Assembly: GCA_903896545.1 (NCBI GenBank)
Contig: CAITYF010000025.1
Coordinates: forward strand, 1 to 64,000
Length of the DNA stretch: 64,000 bases
Source: an uncultured Myxococcales bacterium
Lineage (GTDB): Bacteria > Myxococcota_A > UBA9042
Direction: 5' to 3'
Positions 6,801 to 14,520 of the stretch are shown one piece after another; positions within the stretch are counted from its first letter, which is position 1; every line of letters begins with the position of its first letter. The notes under the pieces were generated by a model, which was not told the origin of the DNA, ran no database searches, and was given only the letters and a program-made list of their open reading frames with translations. The position numbers and the translations under genes are program-made.

Positions 6801-8451
6801 CGCCGGGCGCCACCAAATCCGGCTTCATCACGCCATCGATGCGCGGACCCCTTGAGCTGAAAGGCGAAACTTCGCCTTCCGGGAACACTATCGACGGCGG
6901 GGGCTGCAGCACGCCAAACGCGTCTTGCCAGTACGTTCGCGTCGTCCACGAGCCCACGGCCATGGCCGTGTCAGCTAGAGCGGGTGTATTGATGGTCGCG
7001 TCGGTCGTCGGCGCGTCAAATCGGATGCTCCGGCCTCCAACGTTGCCGAGCACGAACAAGTGGACCGTCGTTGCATCGCCAGCTGCCTTGTTGGACACCG
7101 AGACGGTCCACTGCGCGCTGCCTCCGTCCGTAACCGCGACTGAGTTGAGTCGGATAGTGGACGACTCTGTGTTGCGCGGGCTGAGCGACAAGTGATCCTC
7201 CATCGTCCAGGAATCGAGGTTTGCACCCGATGAGGAGAGGTCGAGATTGGCATCTCCGGGTGTGTCGTCGCGCCAGTATGCGTGAAGGAACGCGGTCATC
7301 GGCACGTTTAGTCCGCTCTCATTCTTGTAGGTAACGGTGAACGACTTGGTTTCGCCTGGCGCTATGGCGGCCGACAGGTGGCTCTTGGATTGACCGTTGT
7401 TGCCTGCAGCGACGAAGACCGCCATGCCCGTTGCGGTCATCGAGTCCACCATTTGGCTCAAGGGGTCTGACCCGTCCAGCTCGTACCCCACGCTGCCGAT
7501 ACTCGCGGAGAACACCTGACAGCCAACCGTCTTCGAGCGGTCCATTGCCTCCAGAATGTCGGCGTCGGCGATGTCGCCCCCGTTATCCCCCACGCGATAG
7601 AAGTACCACTTGGCGTTGGGGGCACCACCCTTGTACTTGCCGGCGGAATGCCCGCCGTTGCCCACGACGATGCCGGTCACGTGTGTGCCGTGGTCCGTCT
7701 TGTAGTTAGCGACGTCGTTGTCCCAAGTCGCTAGCGAGTCGCCCGATGTCATGTTGAGCGCTTCTTGCGGTGCGCTCAGATCGGTCGACCACAAGTCCAC
7801 ACCCGAGTCCGCGATGCAGACTTTGACGCCCGCACCGGTTCGGCTGGTCACACCGATGCCTTTTTGTACTTCATCGACGTGGGTCGCTATCCGGGAGAGG
7901 TCGTTGTGCAGTTCGACCGGATGTTCAAGGCTCACGACGCGCACCACGTTGGGATCGGTCTCAAACCGCGCCATTTGGGTGTAAGGCACTGTGGTGACGT
8001 GGTATCCCCAGAAGTGGCGATGCGCGGGGACCGGTGGCACAAAGAGCCCACGATTGACGTAGATTCCGTCGCGTCCGAGCGCGTCGATTTCTTGATCCGT
8101 CCACCGTGTCTTCACGTAGATCGCGCACGATTCTGCGTCCAAGCGCGGTTCCAATCCGTGCGCTCTGAGCAGTTCCGTGCGTTCACGAGGGTCCAAGGTC
8201 GCGGCTTCAACTTTCCATTTGCGATGCGACTCAATCTCGTGGGAAACCCGCGACTGCGGGAGAATGGGCAACTTCCCTTTGGCCGCCGCGTCCGTTGTCG
8301 CGTCCGCAGCGGTCAGTGCAGCACCCTGAACGGCATAGCCGGCTGTACGCGCTGGCGCGCTCGCTGATCCGCTACCGGGTGAGGCGCAGCCCGTCAAGAC
8401 AAACGCCAGAGTCCCCATCCACTGACACCACGCTCGTGATGCGTTGCCCAT
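3862..8451 (-). CDS. Secreted subtilisin-like protease with about 26 CTDC repeats and MYXO-CTERM-like tail
   Basis: A 1529-residue secreted S8-family serine protease. ATG 8451 follows a GGGGAGG ribosome-binding site and starts a signal peptide with lipobox-like LTGC. Numbered from that Met, the catalytic triad is Asp215 (VCIADSG), His254 (DHGTHVTG) and Ser594 (DGTSMACP). From about residue 650 the protein switches to a Cys-rich array of roughly 26 units, each C-D-D-G-N-x-C-T-x-D-x-C...C, resembling Dictyostelium CTDC repeats. An Asp/Ala/Gly-rich linker with repeated DAGPNED follows. The end is SKCSAGP, a hydrophobic helix and WRRKR: a MYXO-CTERM-like sorting signal that a myxosortase would process. 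Expected role: surface-displayed or released protease. Substrate unknown. Confidence 0.9.
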   Translation of the reverse strand: MGNASRAWCQWMGTLAFVLTGCASPGSGSASAPARTAGYAVQGAALTAADATTDAAAKGKLPILPQSRVSHEIESHRKWKVEAATLDPRERTELLRAHGLEPRLDAESCAIYVKTRWTDQEIDALGRDGIYVNRGLFVPPVPAHRHFWGYHVTTVPYTQMARFETDPNVVRVVSLEHPVELHNDLSRIATHVDEVQKGIGVTSRTGAGVKVCIADSGVDLWSTDLSAPQEALNMTSGDSLATWDNDVANYKTDHGTHVTGIVVGNGGHSAGKYKGGAPNAKWYFYRVGDNGGDIADADILEAMDRSKTVGCQVFSASIGSVGYELDGSDPLSQMVDSMTATGMAVFVAAGNNGQSKSHLSAAIAPGETKSFTVTYKNESGLNVPMTAFLHAYWRDDTPGDANLDLSSSGANLDSWTMEDHLSLSPRNTESSTIRLNSVAVTDGGSAQWTVSVSNKAAGDATTVHLFVLGNVGGRSIRFDAPTTDATINTPALADTAMAVGSWTTRTYWQDAFGVLQPPPSIVFPEGEVSPFSSRGPRIDGVMKPDLVAPGAFIVSLADGDFTYTGGASMWLIDDDGQNLDGSGPAHYRTMDGTSMACPAAAAGHALLREAYPNENAYNLNVRLMQTASNAATPNNDIGYGLINVKAAILANECGNGAVEGNEECDDGNTTGGDCCSIICKWDVLCNDGNACTVEDYCDASHQCQSGSPKKCDDAKDCTTDGCAPATGCTHTPILAGPCDDGNKCTNDSCSFGTCVGILKFCFDGNACTDDACNPNTGSCAFTNNFTPCDDGVFCTVNDYCSGGACTGGGVNPCDDGDKCTADSCQAWGCDHQQVYIACDDGDACTMYDNCNSLGICKGAEISCFDGNLCTTDACTGGKCVFSQMVCDDGDPCTDDQCYPQLGFCNSSPKSCLDTNDCTADACNTKTGVCEHTALDGTSCLDPYWCTKADTCVAGTCVGTPVVCKDGDPCTDDLCDENTGQCWFKSNTAPCSDSNPCTEGDACYGGTCTAGTAKVCSDGNPCTFDKCDKAQGGCVYELPFASFPPCDDGEPCTTDDYCVNGACISGVPTFCDDGDPCTIDSCKQGVGCKSVSGGNDCDDGNPCTDDTCANKACQHKANDSNPCVEGNACTVQEHCLAGACVTTPLDCDDGNACTADSCGYIQGNPAGGCIHTAQDIACEDGSLCTLNDTCVSGACTSGANWLACGDGNACTADSCVAATGCIHPFNSIACQDGDACTSGDKCQNGACVGGAAKVCDDGNPCTTDACVAIVGCVSGPIDGGSCDDNSLCTSGETCQAGQCTGGTTLNCSDGNPCTLDVCMAATGCSNPIGSGPCDDGDACTLNDFCTGGACKGTSDPTCTADAGPNEDAGPTADAGPNEDAADVAQEDAAPDVSAEDAQADGADAATDASAADVQPDVADAGTDAAAVDAQPDAADVGTDAVEVQPDTPDVGTDATAADTVALDAATDDAAAGTDVSEPEILGFQAQASSSGSSGSKCSAGPTSQDAAGWAATAALAALALLWRRKRIDQH
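4390..6410 (-). repeat. DNA encoding the Cys-rich CTDC repeat array
   Basis: Internal repeats of the S8 protease gene, about 75-80 bases per unit, each encoding one C-x-D-G-N-x-C-T-x-D-x-C module. I counted about 26 modules. The repeated GTCGCCGTCGTCGCA-like core is visible on the plus strand. The units are diverged, so the array is old rather than freshly expanded, but it is a likely site of recombination and of assembly collapse. Confidence 0.8.
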
Positions 8452-8668
8452 GAAACCTCCCCGCCGCCCCACTTTTCCCCGCGGCAATGCGAGATATTAT
8501 GCCGGGTGAAGTGAGAATGGCTAGGGTCGTTGCGCCGCTGCCAAGACGCGGCCGTCTTTTTGGGCGCCTCTGGCGTTGCCGCGTTCGTTCCTCGCCCGCC
8601 CTTGACCGTTCCGGTCCGCGCGCGCAGAGTGCCAAACGCGCGCAGCCGCGCTCGGCGAGTGTCACACC

Positions 8669-10291
8669 ATGTCCGCCAACCTCTCTCATCTCTCCGGCAA
8701 AAAAGGCATCCGCAAGGGCGTCTTCCGTGACTTCGTCGCTCGCTCCAAGCAGCACGTGCTCGGCCGCGACGACTTCAAGTCGCTCCACGAGACCTCGCTC
8801 TTTGGCAAAGCCTCGCTGCACGGCACGGCGTCGTTCTACGACTTTCTGCGCCCCGATGAAGCCCACATCCAAGTCCGCGTGTGCAGCGGGACGTGCTGCG
8901 AGCTGACCGGCAAACAAGACGCCCTTCACGACGCGCTCGCCGCGCACGTTCCCGCCGCTGACATTGGCCACCTCGCGTGCGTCGGTCGCTGCTATGAAAA
9001 CACCGCGTTCCAGTGGCGCGACCAGACGTTCTCCGGCGACGCGGACCTCGCGTCCGTCTTTGCTGGAAGGCCCGTCGCGCAAGCGCCGATTCCCGTGCAT
9101 GCCACCGCGCAGCGGTTCTTGACCGGCGCGCCGCTTGACCTGTCGACCTTCCTCACGCGTCTGGACGCCGTTTTCGCCGCGCCTGCCGACGTGGTGCTTC
9201 GCGAAGTCCACGCCAGCGGTCTGCGCGGTCGCGGTGGCGCTGGTTTTCCCTTGGCGCGCAAGTTGGAGAGCTGCCAAGCCGCCGAAGGCGAGACCAAGTT
9301 TGTCGTCTGCAACGCCGATGAAGGTGACCCCGGCGCGTTTTCTGACCGCTACTTGCTCGAAGAGCAGCCATTTCTCGTGCTTCTGGGCATGGCCATCGCC
9401 GCGCGTGTGGTCGGTGCAGACGCGGCGATTCTCTACATTCGCGCCGAGTATCCTGAAGCCCTGCGCGCCGTCGACGCTGCCATTTCCGCCATCGAAGCTC
9501 ACGGTGTACCGCACGACCTTGAGTTCATCGCTGTTTCTGGCGCAGGTTCGTACGTCTGCGGTGAAGAGACGGCGCTCTTGTCGTCGCTCGAAGGACAACG
9601 CCCAGAAGTGCGCGTGCGTCCGCCGTTTCCCGTGCATCAGGGGCTGTTCTTGCAGCCCACGTTGGTGTCCAACGTCGAGACGCTGGCTTGTCTGCCGACG
9701 ATCGTCGCACAAGGCGCTGCTGCGTTTGCGCAGGTCGGAACGTCCAAGTCCAGCGGCACCAAGCTGGTCTGTCTGGATGGCACGTTTCACCGTCCAGGTG
9801 TCTACGAAGTGCCGATGGGCACACCACTCTCGCTGATTCTGCACGATCTCGGCGGTGGCACACGCGCGCCGGTCAAGGCCTTCCAGATTGGCGGTCCGCT
9901 GGGCGGCGTCGTCCCCGCAACGCAAGTCGATTCGCTCACGCTGGATTTCGAGTCGCTTCACTCCCACGGTTTCCTCCTCGGCCACGCCAGCATTGTCGGC
10001 ATTCCGACCCGCGTGCCGATGATTGACCTCATCGCTCACCTCTTCGCGTTCACGGCTGCCGAGAGCTGCGGCAAGTGTTACCCGTGTCGCATCGGCTCCC
10101 AGCGCGGCTTGGAACTGGTGAACGCCAGCCGCGAGGTGCCCATTTCCCGCGCTCTCTTTGCCGATCTGCTGGAAACCCTGGAAATCGGTTCCCTCTGCGC
10201 CCTCGGCGGAGGTTTGCCGTTACCCATTCACAATGTGCTGACCCATTTCCACGACGAACTCGCGCCTTTCTTTGTGGGAGGTGAAAAATGA
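8669..10291 (+). CDS. fdsB: NAD-dependent formate dehydrogenase beta subunit (NuoF-like)
   Basis: A 540-residue NuoF/HoxF/FdsB-type flavoprotein that would pass electrons from the formate dehydrogenase alpha subunit to NAD+. GRGGAGFP (187-194) and CNADEGDPGAF (214-224) form the FMN/NADH site, and ESCGKCYPCRIGSQR near residue 475 binds a [4Fe-4S] cluster. The N-terminal 140 residues are thioredoxin-like with Cys pairs at 72/76 and 104/108 that could hold a [2Fe-2S] cluster, as the separate FdsG/NuoE subunit normally does; no separate fdsG gene is present. The stop overlaps the start of the alpha-subunit gene (ATGA). NAD rather than NADP use is inferred from family. Confidence 0.88.
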   Translation: MSANLSHLSGKKGIRKGVFRDFVARSKQHVLGRDDFKSLHETSLFGKASLHGTASFYDFLRPDEAHIQVRVCSGTCCELTGKQDALHDALAAHVPAADIGHLACVGRCYENTAFQWRDQTFSGDADLASVFAGRPVAQAPIPVHATAQRFLTGAPLDLSTFLTRLDAVFAAPADVVLREVHASGLRGRGGAGFPLARKLESCQAAEGETKFVVCNADEGDPGAFSDRYLLEEQPFLVLLGMAIAARVVGADAAILYIRAEYPEALRAVDAAISAIEAHGVPHDLEFIAVSGAGSYVCGEETALLSSLEGQRPEVRVRPPFPVHQGLFLQPTLVSNVETLACLPTIVAQGAAAFAQVGTSKSSGTKLVCLDGTFHRPGVYEVPMGTPLSLILHDLGGGTRAPVKAFQIGGPLGGVVPATQVDSLTLDFESLHSHGFLLGHASIVGIPTRVPMIDLIAHLFAFTAAESCGKCYPCRIGSQRGLELVNASREVPISRALFADLLETLEIGSLCALGGGLPLPIHNVLTHFHDELAPFFVGGEK

Positions 10292-12990
10292 GTGCAGCGA
10301 CTTTTCTTTTGGATGAAAAACCGATCGCGCTCGCGCCCGGCGAAACGCTGCTCCAAGCGATCCAGCGGGAAAAAGGCCAGAAGTTCATCCCGACTTTGTG
10401 TGACGCGCCGCATTTGAAGCCATTTGGCAGTTGTCGCTTGTGTTCGGTCGAAGTCTCGGCTTCACCTGAAGGTCCGTGGCGCGTTGTGGGCGCCTGCCAC
10501 ACGCCGGCGACGTCGGGTCAACACGTGCGCACGCACACGCCGCGCTTGCAACGCTTACGCAAGAATATTGTCGAATTGGTCCTGACGAATCACCCGCTGG
10601 AATGTCTGACGTGCCGTGCCAACGGTCAGTGTGAACTGCAAGATGTGGCCGCAGCCGTCGGCATTCGCGAAGTGCGCTACCCCGTCGGCGCCAACCACTT
10701 CGACGCGGGCAGCGATCGTAGCCACACGTACATGACCTCGGACTTGGCCAAATGCATCCACTGTTACCGCTGCGTGCGCGCGTGCGATGAAATTCAGGGT
10801 CAGTTCGTACTCAGCATGACCGGTCGCGGCTTTGCCACCCGGATCATCAAAGGCATGGACCAGACGTTCGCGGAGAGCGACTGTGTGTCTTGCGGCGCGT
10901 GCGCGCAAGCGTGCCCGACCATGGCGATTTCGGACGTGTTCGAGTCCGCCAAGCCGCGCCCGGATCGCGACATCCGCACGACGTGCACGTACTGCGGCGT
11001 GGGCTGCAACTTGCTCGTCAACGCGCCCGACGGCGTGGTCAAAAGCATCAGCGCGCCGTTTGACGCGGCGGTGAACGCAGGGCACACGTGCGTCAAAGGC
11101 CGCTACGCGTTCGGGTTTTACAACCACAAGGACCGGCTGCGCTCTCCTCTCATCAAGAAGGACGGCGTTTTCCACGAGGCGTCTTGGGACGAAGCGCTGC
11201 GTTTCATCGCCGACAAGCTCACGGCGATCCGCGCCGCGCACGGCCCTGACGCGATCGCCGGCATTTCTTCGGCGCGCTGCACGAACGAAGAAAACTTCCT
11301 CATGCAGAAGTTCTTCCGCGCCGTCATTGGCACCAACAACATCGACGGCTGCGCGCGCGTGTGTCATGCACCGACGGCGTTGGGCATGCAGCGGACATTT
11401 GGCCTGGGCGCCGCGACCAATTCGATCGACGACTTGCAGCACACGAATTGCGTGCTCGTCGTCGGCGCCAACGCGACGTCAGGCCATCCGGTGACGGGTG
11501 CGAAGATCAAGCAGACCGCGCTGCGCGGCGTGCCGCTGATTGTCATCGACCCGCGCAAGACCGAGCTGGCGCGCCACGCCGACGTGCACCTGCAATTGCG
11601 GCCAGGCACGAACGTGGCCGTGCTGAACATGATGCTGTATCACATCATCGCGGAAGGTTTGGTCAATGAGGCGTTTGTCGCTGAGCGCACCGCGGGCTAC
11701 GCTGAATTCAAAGCGCAAATGCTGAAACTCGATATTCCCGCGTTGGAAGAAGTGTCGGGCGTGCCGAGTGCGCTGGCCAAGAAAGCGGCGGTGCTCTACG
11801 CGAGCGCGAAAAACGCGATGTCGTTCCACGGCTTGGGTGTGACGGAGCACAGTCAAGGTACGTTCGGCGTGATGCTGATCGCGCAATTGGCGATGATCAC
11901 GGGCAATGTCGGCCGGCCCGGCGTGGGCATGAACCCGCTGCGTGGTCAGAACAACGTGCAGGGCGCCGCCGACATGGGGGTGCAGCCGCATCAAGGCGCG
12001 GGCTATCTGGACGTGACGATGCCGGAAAATCTGGCGCACTACGCGGCGCAGTACGGCGTGGAAGTGCCGTCGCGCAAAGGCTTCAAGATTCCAGAGATGT
12101 TTGAGGCGGCGCTCGAAGGTCATTTGAAAGCGCTGTGGATCATGGGCGAGGACGTCGCGCAGACCGACCCGAATACGACCAAGATCGTCGCGGCTTGCAA
12201 CAATCTGGAGCTACTGGTTGTGCAGGAACTCTTCATGACGGAAACAGCCAAGCTGGCAACTGTCGTGCTGCCGGGCGCGTCGTTTCTGGAGAAGTCGGGC
12301 ACGTTCACCAACGGCGAGCGGCGCATTCAGCGTGTGCAGCGCGCGGTTGAGCCGCTGCCGGGCACCAAGCCCGATGGCGAAATCGTCGTCGCCATCATGA
12401 ACCAGATGGGCTACCCGCAGCCGCCCTACGACGCCGCAGCGATGCTCCAGGAAATCAGCCAAGTCGTGCCGTTCTTCGCCGGCGTAACCTGGGCGGGACT
12501 GGGCGATCAGGGCAAGCAGTGGCCGGTGGCCAAGGGCGGTCAGGAAACGACGATCCTGCATAAGGACGCGTTCAAGATAGGCCGCGCGCCGTTCTTCTTC
12601 GTGCCGTTTCGCGAGAGTCCGGAGCTGCTGGAGCATGGCGAGGAATTCCCGCTGATTCTCTCGACCGTGCGCGACCTGGTGCACTACAACTGCGGCGCCA
12701 TGACGCGGCGCACCGGCAACGTATTTCTCAAGACCGAGGACGTGCTCCTCATCCACCCGCTGGACGCAGCGTCGCGCAACATCCTGGACGGCGCGCCCGT
12801 GACCGTGACGTCGGCGCGCGGCCACGTGACGCTGCACGCGCAAGTGAGCGACGCGGTGCTGCCGGGAACGGTGAGCACGACGTTCCACTTTCCGGAGATG
12901 AACATCAATTTTGTAACGAGTGACGTGGTGGATACGGAAGCCAAGTGCCCGGAGTACAAGGTGGTGGCGGTGGAGGTTGTGGCGGTTTGA
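10288..12990 (+). CDS. fdsA: Formate dehydrogenase catalytic alpha subunit (molybdopterin, Cys type)
   Basis: A 900-residue molybdenum/tungsten bis-PGD formate dehydrogenase with a NuoG-like N-terminus. In order: a [2Fe-2S] ferredoxin domain, the His-ligated [4Fe-4S] motif HPLECLTCRANGQCELQ, two [4Fe-4S] sites (CIHCYRCVRAC and CVSCGACAQACP), the MGD-domain cluster motif CTYCGVGC, and the catalytic loop DGCARVCHAPT. The active-site residue is Cys359, encoded by TGT, so this is not a selenocysteine enzyme. The C-terminal dinucleotide-binding domain is complete. It forms an operon with the NuoF-like subunit and should reversibly oxidise formate to CO2. The maturation genes fdhD/fdsC and fdsD are not adjacent. 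MoaC, encoded at 46831, belongs to its cofactor pathway. Confidence 0.92.
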   Translation: MSAATFLLDEKPIALAPGETLLQAIQREKGQKFIPTLCDAPHLKPFGSCRLCSVEVSASPEGPWRVVGACHTPATSGQHVRTHTPRLQRLRKNIVELVLTNHPLECLTCRANGQCELQDVAAAVGIREVRYPVGANHFDAGSDRSHTYMTSDLAKCIHCYRCVRACDEIQGQFVLSMTGRGFATRIIKGMDQTFAESDCVSCGACAQACPTMAISDVFESAKPRPDRDIRTTCTYCGVGCNLLVNAPDGVVKSISAPFDAAVNAGHTCVKGRYAFGFYNHKDRLRSPLIKKDGVFHEASWDEALRFIADKLTAIRAAHGPDAIAGISSARCTNEENFLMQKFFRAVIGTNNIDGCARVCHAPTALGMQRTFGLGAATNSIDDLQHTNCVLVVGANATSGHPVTGAKIKQTALRGVPLIVIDPRKTELARHADVHLQLRPGTNVAVLNMMLYHIIAEGLVNEAFVAERTAGYAEFKAQMLKLDIPALEEVSGVPSALAKKAAVLYASAKNAMSFHGLGVTEHSQGTFGVMLIAQLAMITGNVGRPGVGMNPLRGQNNVQGAADMGVQPHQGAGYLDVTMPENLAHYAAQYGVEVPSRKGFKIPEMFEAALEGHLKALWIMGEDVAQTDPNTTKIVAACNNLELLVVQELFMTETAKLATVVLPGASFLEKSGTFTNGERRIQRVQRAVEPLPGTKPDGEIVVAIMNQMGYPQPPYDAAAMLQEISQVVPFFAGVTWAGLGDQGKQWPVAKGGQETTILHKDAFKIGRAPFFFVPFRESPELLEHGEEFPLILSTVRDLVHYNCGAMTRRTGNVFLKTEDVLLIHPLDAASRNILDGAPVTVTSARGHVTLHAQVSDAVLPGTVSTTFHFPEMNINFVTSDVVDTEAKCPEYKVVAVEVVAV

Positions 12991-13094
12991 GCGCGGCTGT
13001 ACACGCGCGAATTGCTCGCGTTCCCGGCTTGACTTGCGCCACTGGGCTCCGGAAACTGCCGTACGGTCTTCCCGACCCGAACGACGCAGCCCCG

Positions 13095-13451
13095 ATGGAC
13101 ATCCAAACCCTCGCCAACTTTCAGCTGCGGCGCGCACAGGAGCGCGTTGCTCTGGCTACAGCCCGCGAACAGGCGGTCCGTGCGTGCATTCCGCAGCTGG
13201 TTGACCTGCTGGTTCAGCGCTACGGCGTGACGCGCGTGGTGGCGTTTGGCTCGTATGCGTGGGGCACGCCGCACGGCGCATCCGATCTCGACCTCGCCGT
13301 TTCTGGTTTGCCTGCCGACGCCCTCTGGCAAGCGCTCGCCGACTGCAATGAGCTGGCCCCCGTTCCCGTGCAGCTCGTGCCTGTGGAGTCTGCGGCGCCG
13401 TCGCTGGCGGTGCGAATCGCGGCTGACGGAAAGGTGCTTCATGGCGATTGA
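13095..13451 (+). CDS. MntA-like nucleotidyltransferase antitoxin
   Basis: A 118-residue MNT-domain protein with a complete GSx10DxD signature: Gly52-Ser53, ten residues, then Asp64-Leu-Asp66. In the HEPN/MNT systems this protein AMPylates and silences the HepT RNase. The ATG at 13095 is chosen because the N-terminal helix typical of the family begins there; an earlier GTG would add a Gly-rich leader. Its last 11 bases overlap the start of the HepT-like frame at 13441, the usual arrangement of such pairs. Because the toxin frame is interrupted, this may now be an antitoxin without an active toxin. Confidence 0.8.
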   Translation: MDIQTLANFQLRRAQERVALATAREQAVRACIPQLVDLLVQRYGVTRVVAFGSYAWGTPHGASDLDLAVSGLPADALWQALADCNELAPVPVQLVPVESAAPSLAVRIAADGKVLHGD

Positions 13452-13935
13452 CCCGCATCGCGCCCGACTGCTGCTGCTCGCCACAGAAATTCGTGCCGAT
13501 CTGACCGCGTTGGATCACCACGGCCGGGCGATTGCTGCTGCTTTGGCGCGCGTGCCGTGGGCCGAGGACGACCCGTAACTGGCGGTTGTCGCGCTGGCCA
13601 TGCACCACGCCTACAGTGCGGCGGAGAGTGCGATGGAGCGCATCGCCAACGCGTTTGAAGGTCTCCCCGATCGTGGCGACCGTTGGCACCAAGACCTGCT
13701 GAACCAGATGAACTTGGCCATTCCCGAAGTGTGTGAACCGGTCCTGACCGCTGCGACGGTCAAACTCCTTCGCCCCGCGCTGCAATTTCGTCACTTCCTG
13801 CGGCACGCCTATGCCGTGTCCCTCGAACCCGCGCGGCTGCGAGGTGTCGCTGAGGAAACGCTCGCTGCCCAACGCGCGGTCCAAGCTGAACTGGCGGCGT
13901 TTGCTGATGCGCTGGCTGCGGCAGCCCGCGCGTGA
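13441..13935 (+). pseudogene. HepT-like toxin gene interrupted by an in-frame TAA
   Basis: Read straight through, this frame gives a HepT-like helical protein of about 164 residues. A TAA at 13576-13578 splits it after WAEDDP, and the same frame continues without shift as LAVVALAMHHAYSAAES and so on. The second part carries the HEPN-type Rx4HxY motif (RHFLRHAY, about residues 117-124). ATG 13441 overlaps the MntA-like gene, as expected for a HEPN/MNT module. An internal ATG at 13600 could start a 111-residue piece holding the Rx4HxY motif but lacking the first helices. Possibilities: a nonsense-inactivated toxin, stop-codon readthrough, or a sequencing error. Confidence 0.75.
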
Positions 13936-14287
13936 TCGACGGCCGGAGTTTGCGGAGCACCAGTTGTCCACACGCGCGCCGCGCGTGAGCGCGGAGCCGT
14001 GGCCACACACCAAAATACGCCTCGCCGCTCACGATCCCCACAAGCGACGCGCGGAGCGCGGAGCCCCGGCCACACACCAAAATCTCCGCTGCCACACACC
14101 ACCGCCTCCCGCAATCCGCGCCTCAGCGCGAGAACCACGGCTGACCCTCCAAGCACCCAAAAGGTCCGGCCAGTCCTCTTCCAAGAGCGCGCATGGCCGG
14201 CGACGCGATAGCGACGCAGGCCGGCCACCCTGCACAGCCACCACAGTCAGTATCCGGCCCACAGGGTCTCCGAGCGAGGGCGAGCAC

Positions 14288-14344
14288 CGAACCGTCGCCG
14301 CCGAGATCTCCTTTCCCCAACCCGGCTCCGCCGGCGACGGTTCG
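14288..14344. repeat. 13-bp perfect inverted repeat
   Basis: CGAACCGTCGCCG (14288-14300) is the exact reverse complement of 14332-14344, with a 31-base loop. It could fold as a cruciform or RNA hairpin. No flanking direct repeats or transposase suggest an insertion sequence. Confidence 0.6.
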
Positions 14345-14411
14345 AGCGGAGCCCACCCACAATCCACCTCTCCTGCACCATCAGGTGTCCGAAGCCAAGG
14401 AAGGGAAGGGT

Positions 14412-14452
14412 CTGGGAAGGGAAACCTGCCGCCGGCTGGTTTCCCTTCCCAG
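14412..14452. terminator. 15-bp perfect hairpin upstream of fhs
   Basis: CTGGGAAGGGAAACC (14412-14426) pairs perfectly with 14438-14452 around an 11-base GC-rich loop, and is preceded by a GGAAGGGAAGGG purine tract. It lies 68 bases before the fhs start. No T-run follows. It may terminate upstream transcription or sit in the fhs leader as a control element. Confidence 0.45.
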
Positions 14453-14520
14453 TAGACGTAACCAAAATTTCCCCATAAAAAGCCCCAAAGCGGCCCGTCC
14501 GCCGCCCCGGACCCACACCC

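Larger units (their letters stand above)
13936..14520. other. Gene-free spacer rich in direct and inverted repeats
   Basis: Nearly 585 bases between the HepT-like remnant and fhs without a credible gene. It contains a 30-base direct repeat (13987-14016 and 14054-14083, 28 of 30 identical), ending in GGCCACACACCAAAAT. It also holds an 8-bp dyad (TGGCCGGC 14194-14201 with GCCGGCCA 14220-14227) and two much longer dyads listed separately. Its style resembles the spacer at 1795-2229. I see no coding signal on either strand beyond GC-driven open frames. Confidence 0.6.

Noticed and set aside
8372-10039. A minus-strand open frame of 555 codons over the formate dehydrogenase beta gene
   Set aside because: The plus strand carries clear FMN and iron-sulfur motifs; the antisense frame has none.
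11341-11370. Selenocysteine in the formate dehydrogenase active site
   Set aside because: The codon at the active-site position is TGT, an ordinary Cys codon.
13600-13935. A stand-alone 111-residue gene starting at 13600
   Set aside because: It is the in-frame continuation of the HepT-like frame after TAA and lacks the first helices of the family, so it is treated as part of the interrupted gene.
14412-14520. Tetrahydrofolate riboswitch upstream of fhs
   Set aside because: A strong hairpin is present but I cannot match the pseudoknot or conserved loops of known THF riboswitches.
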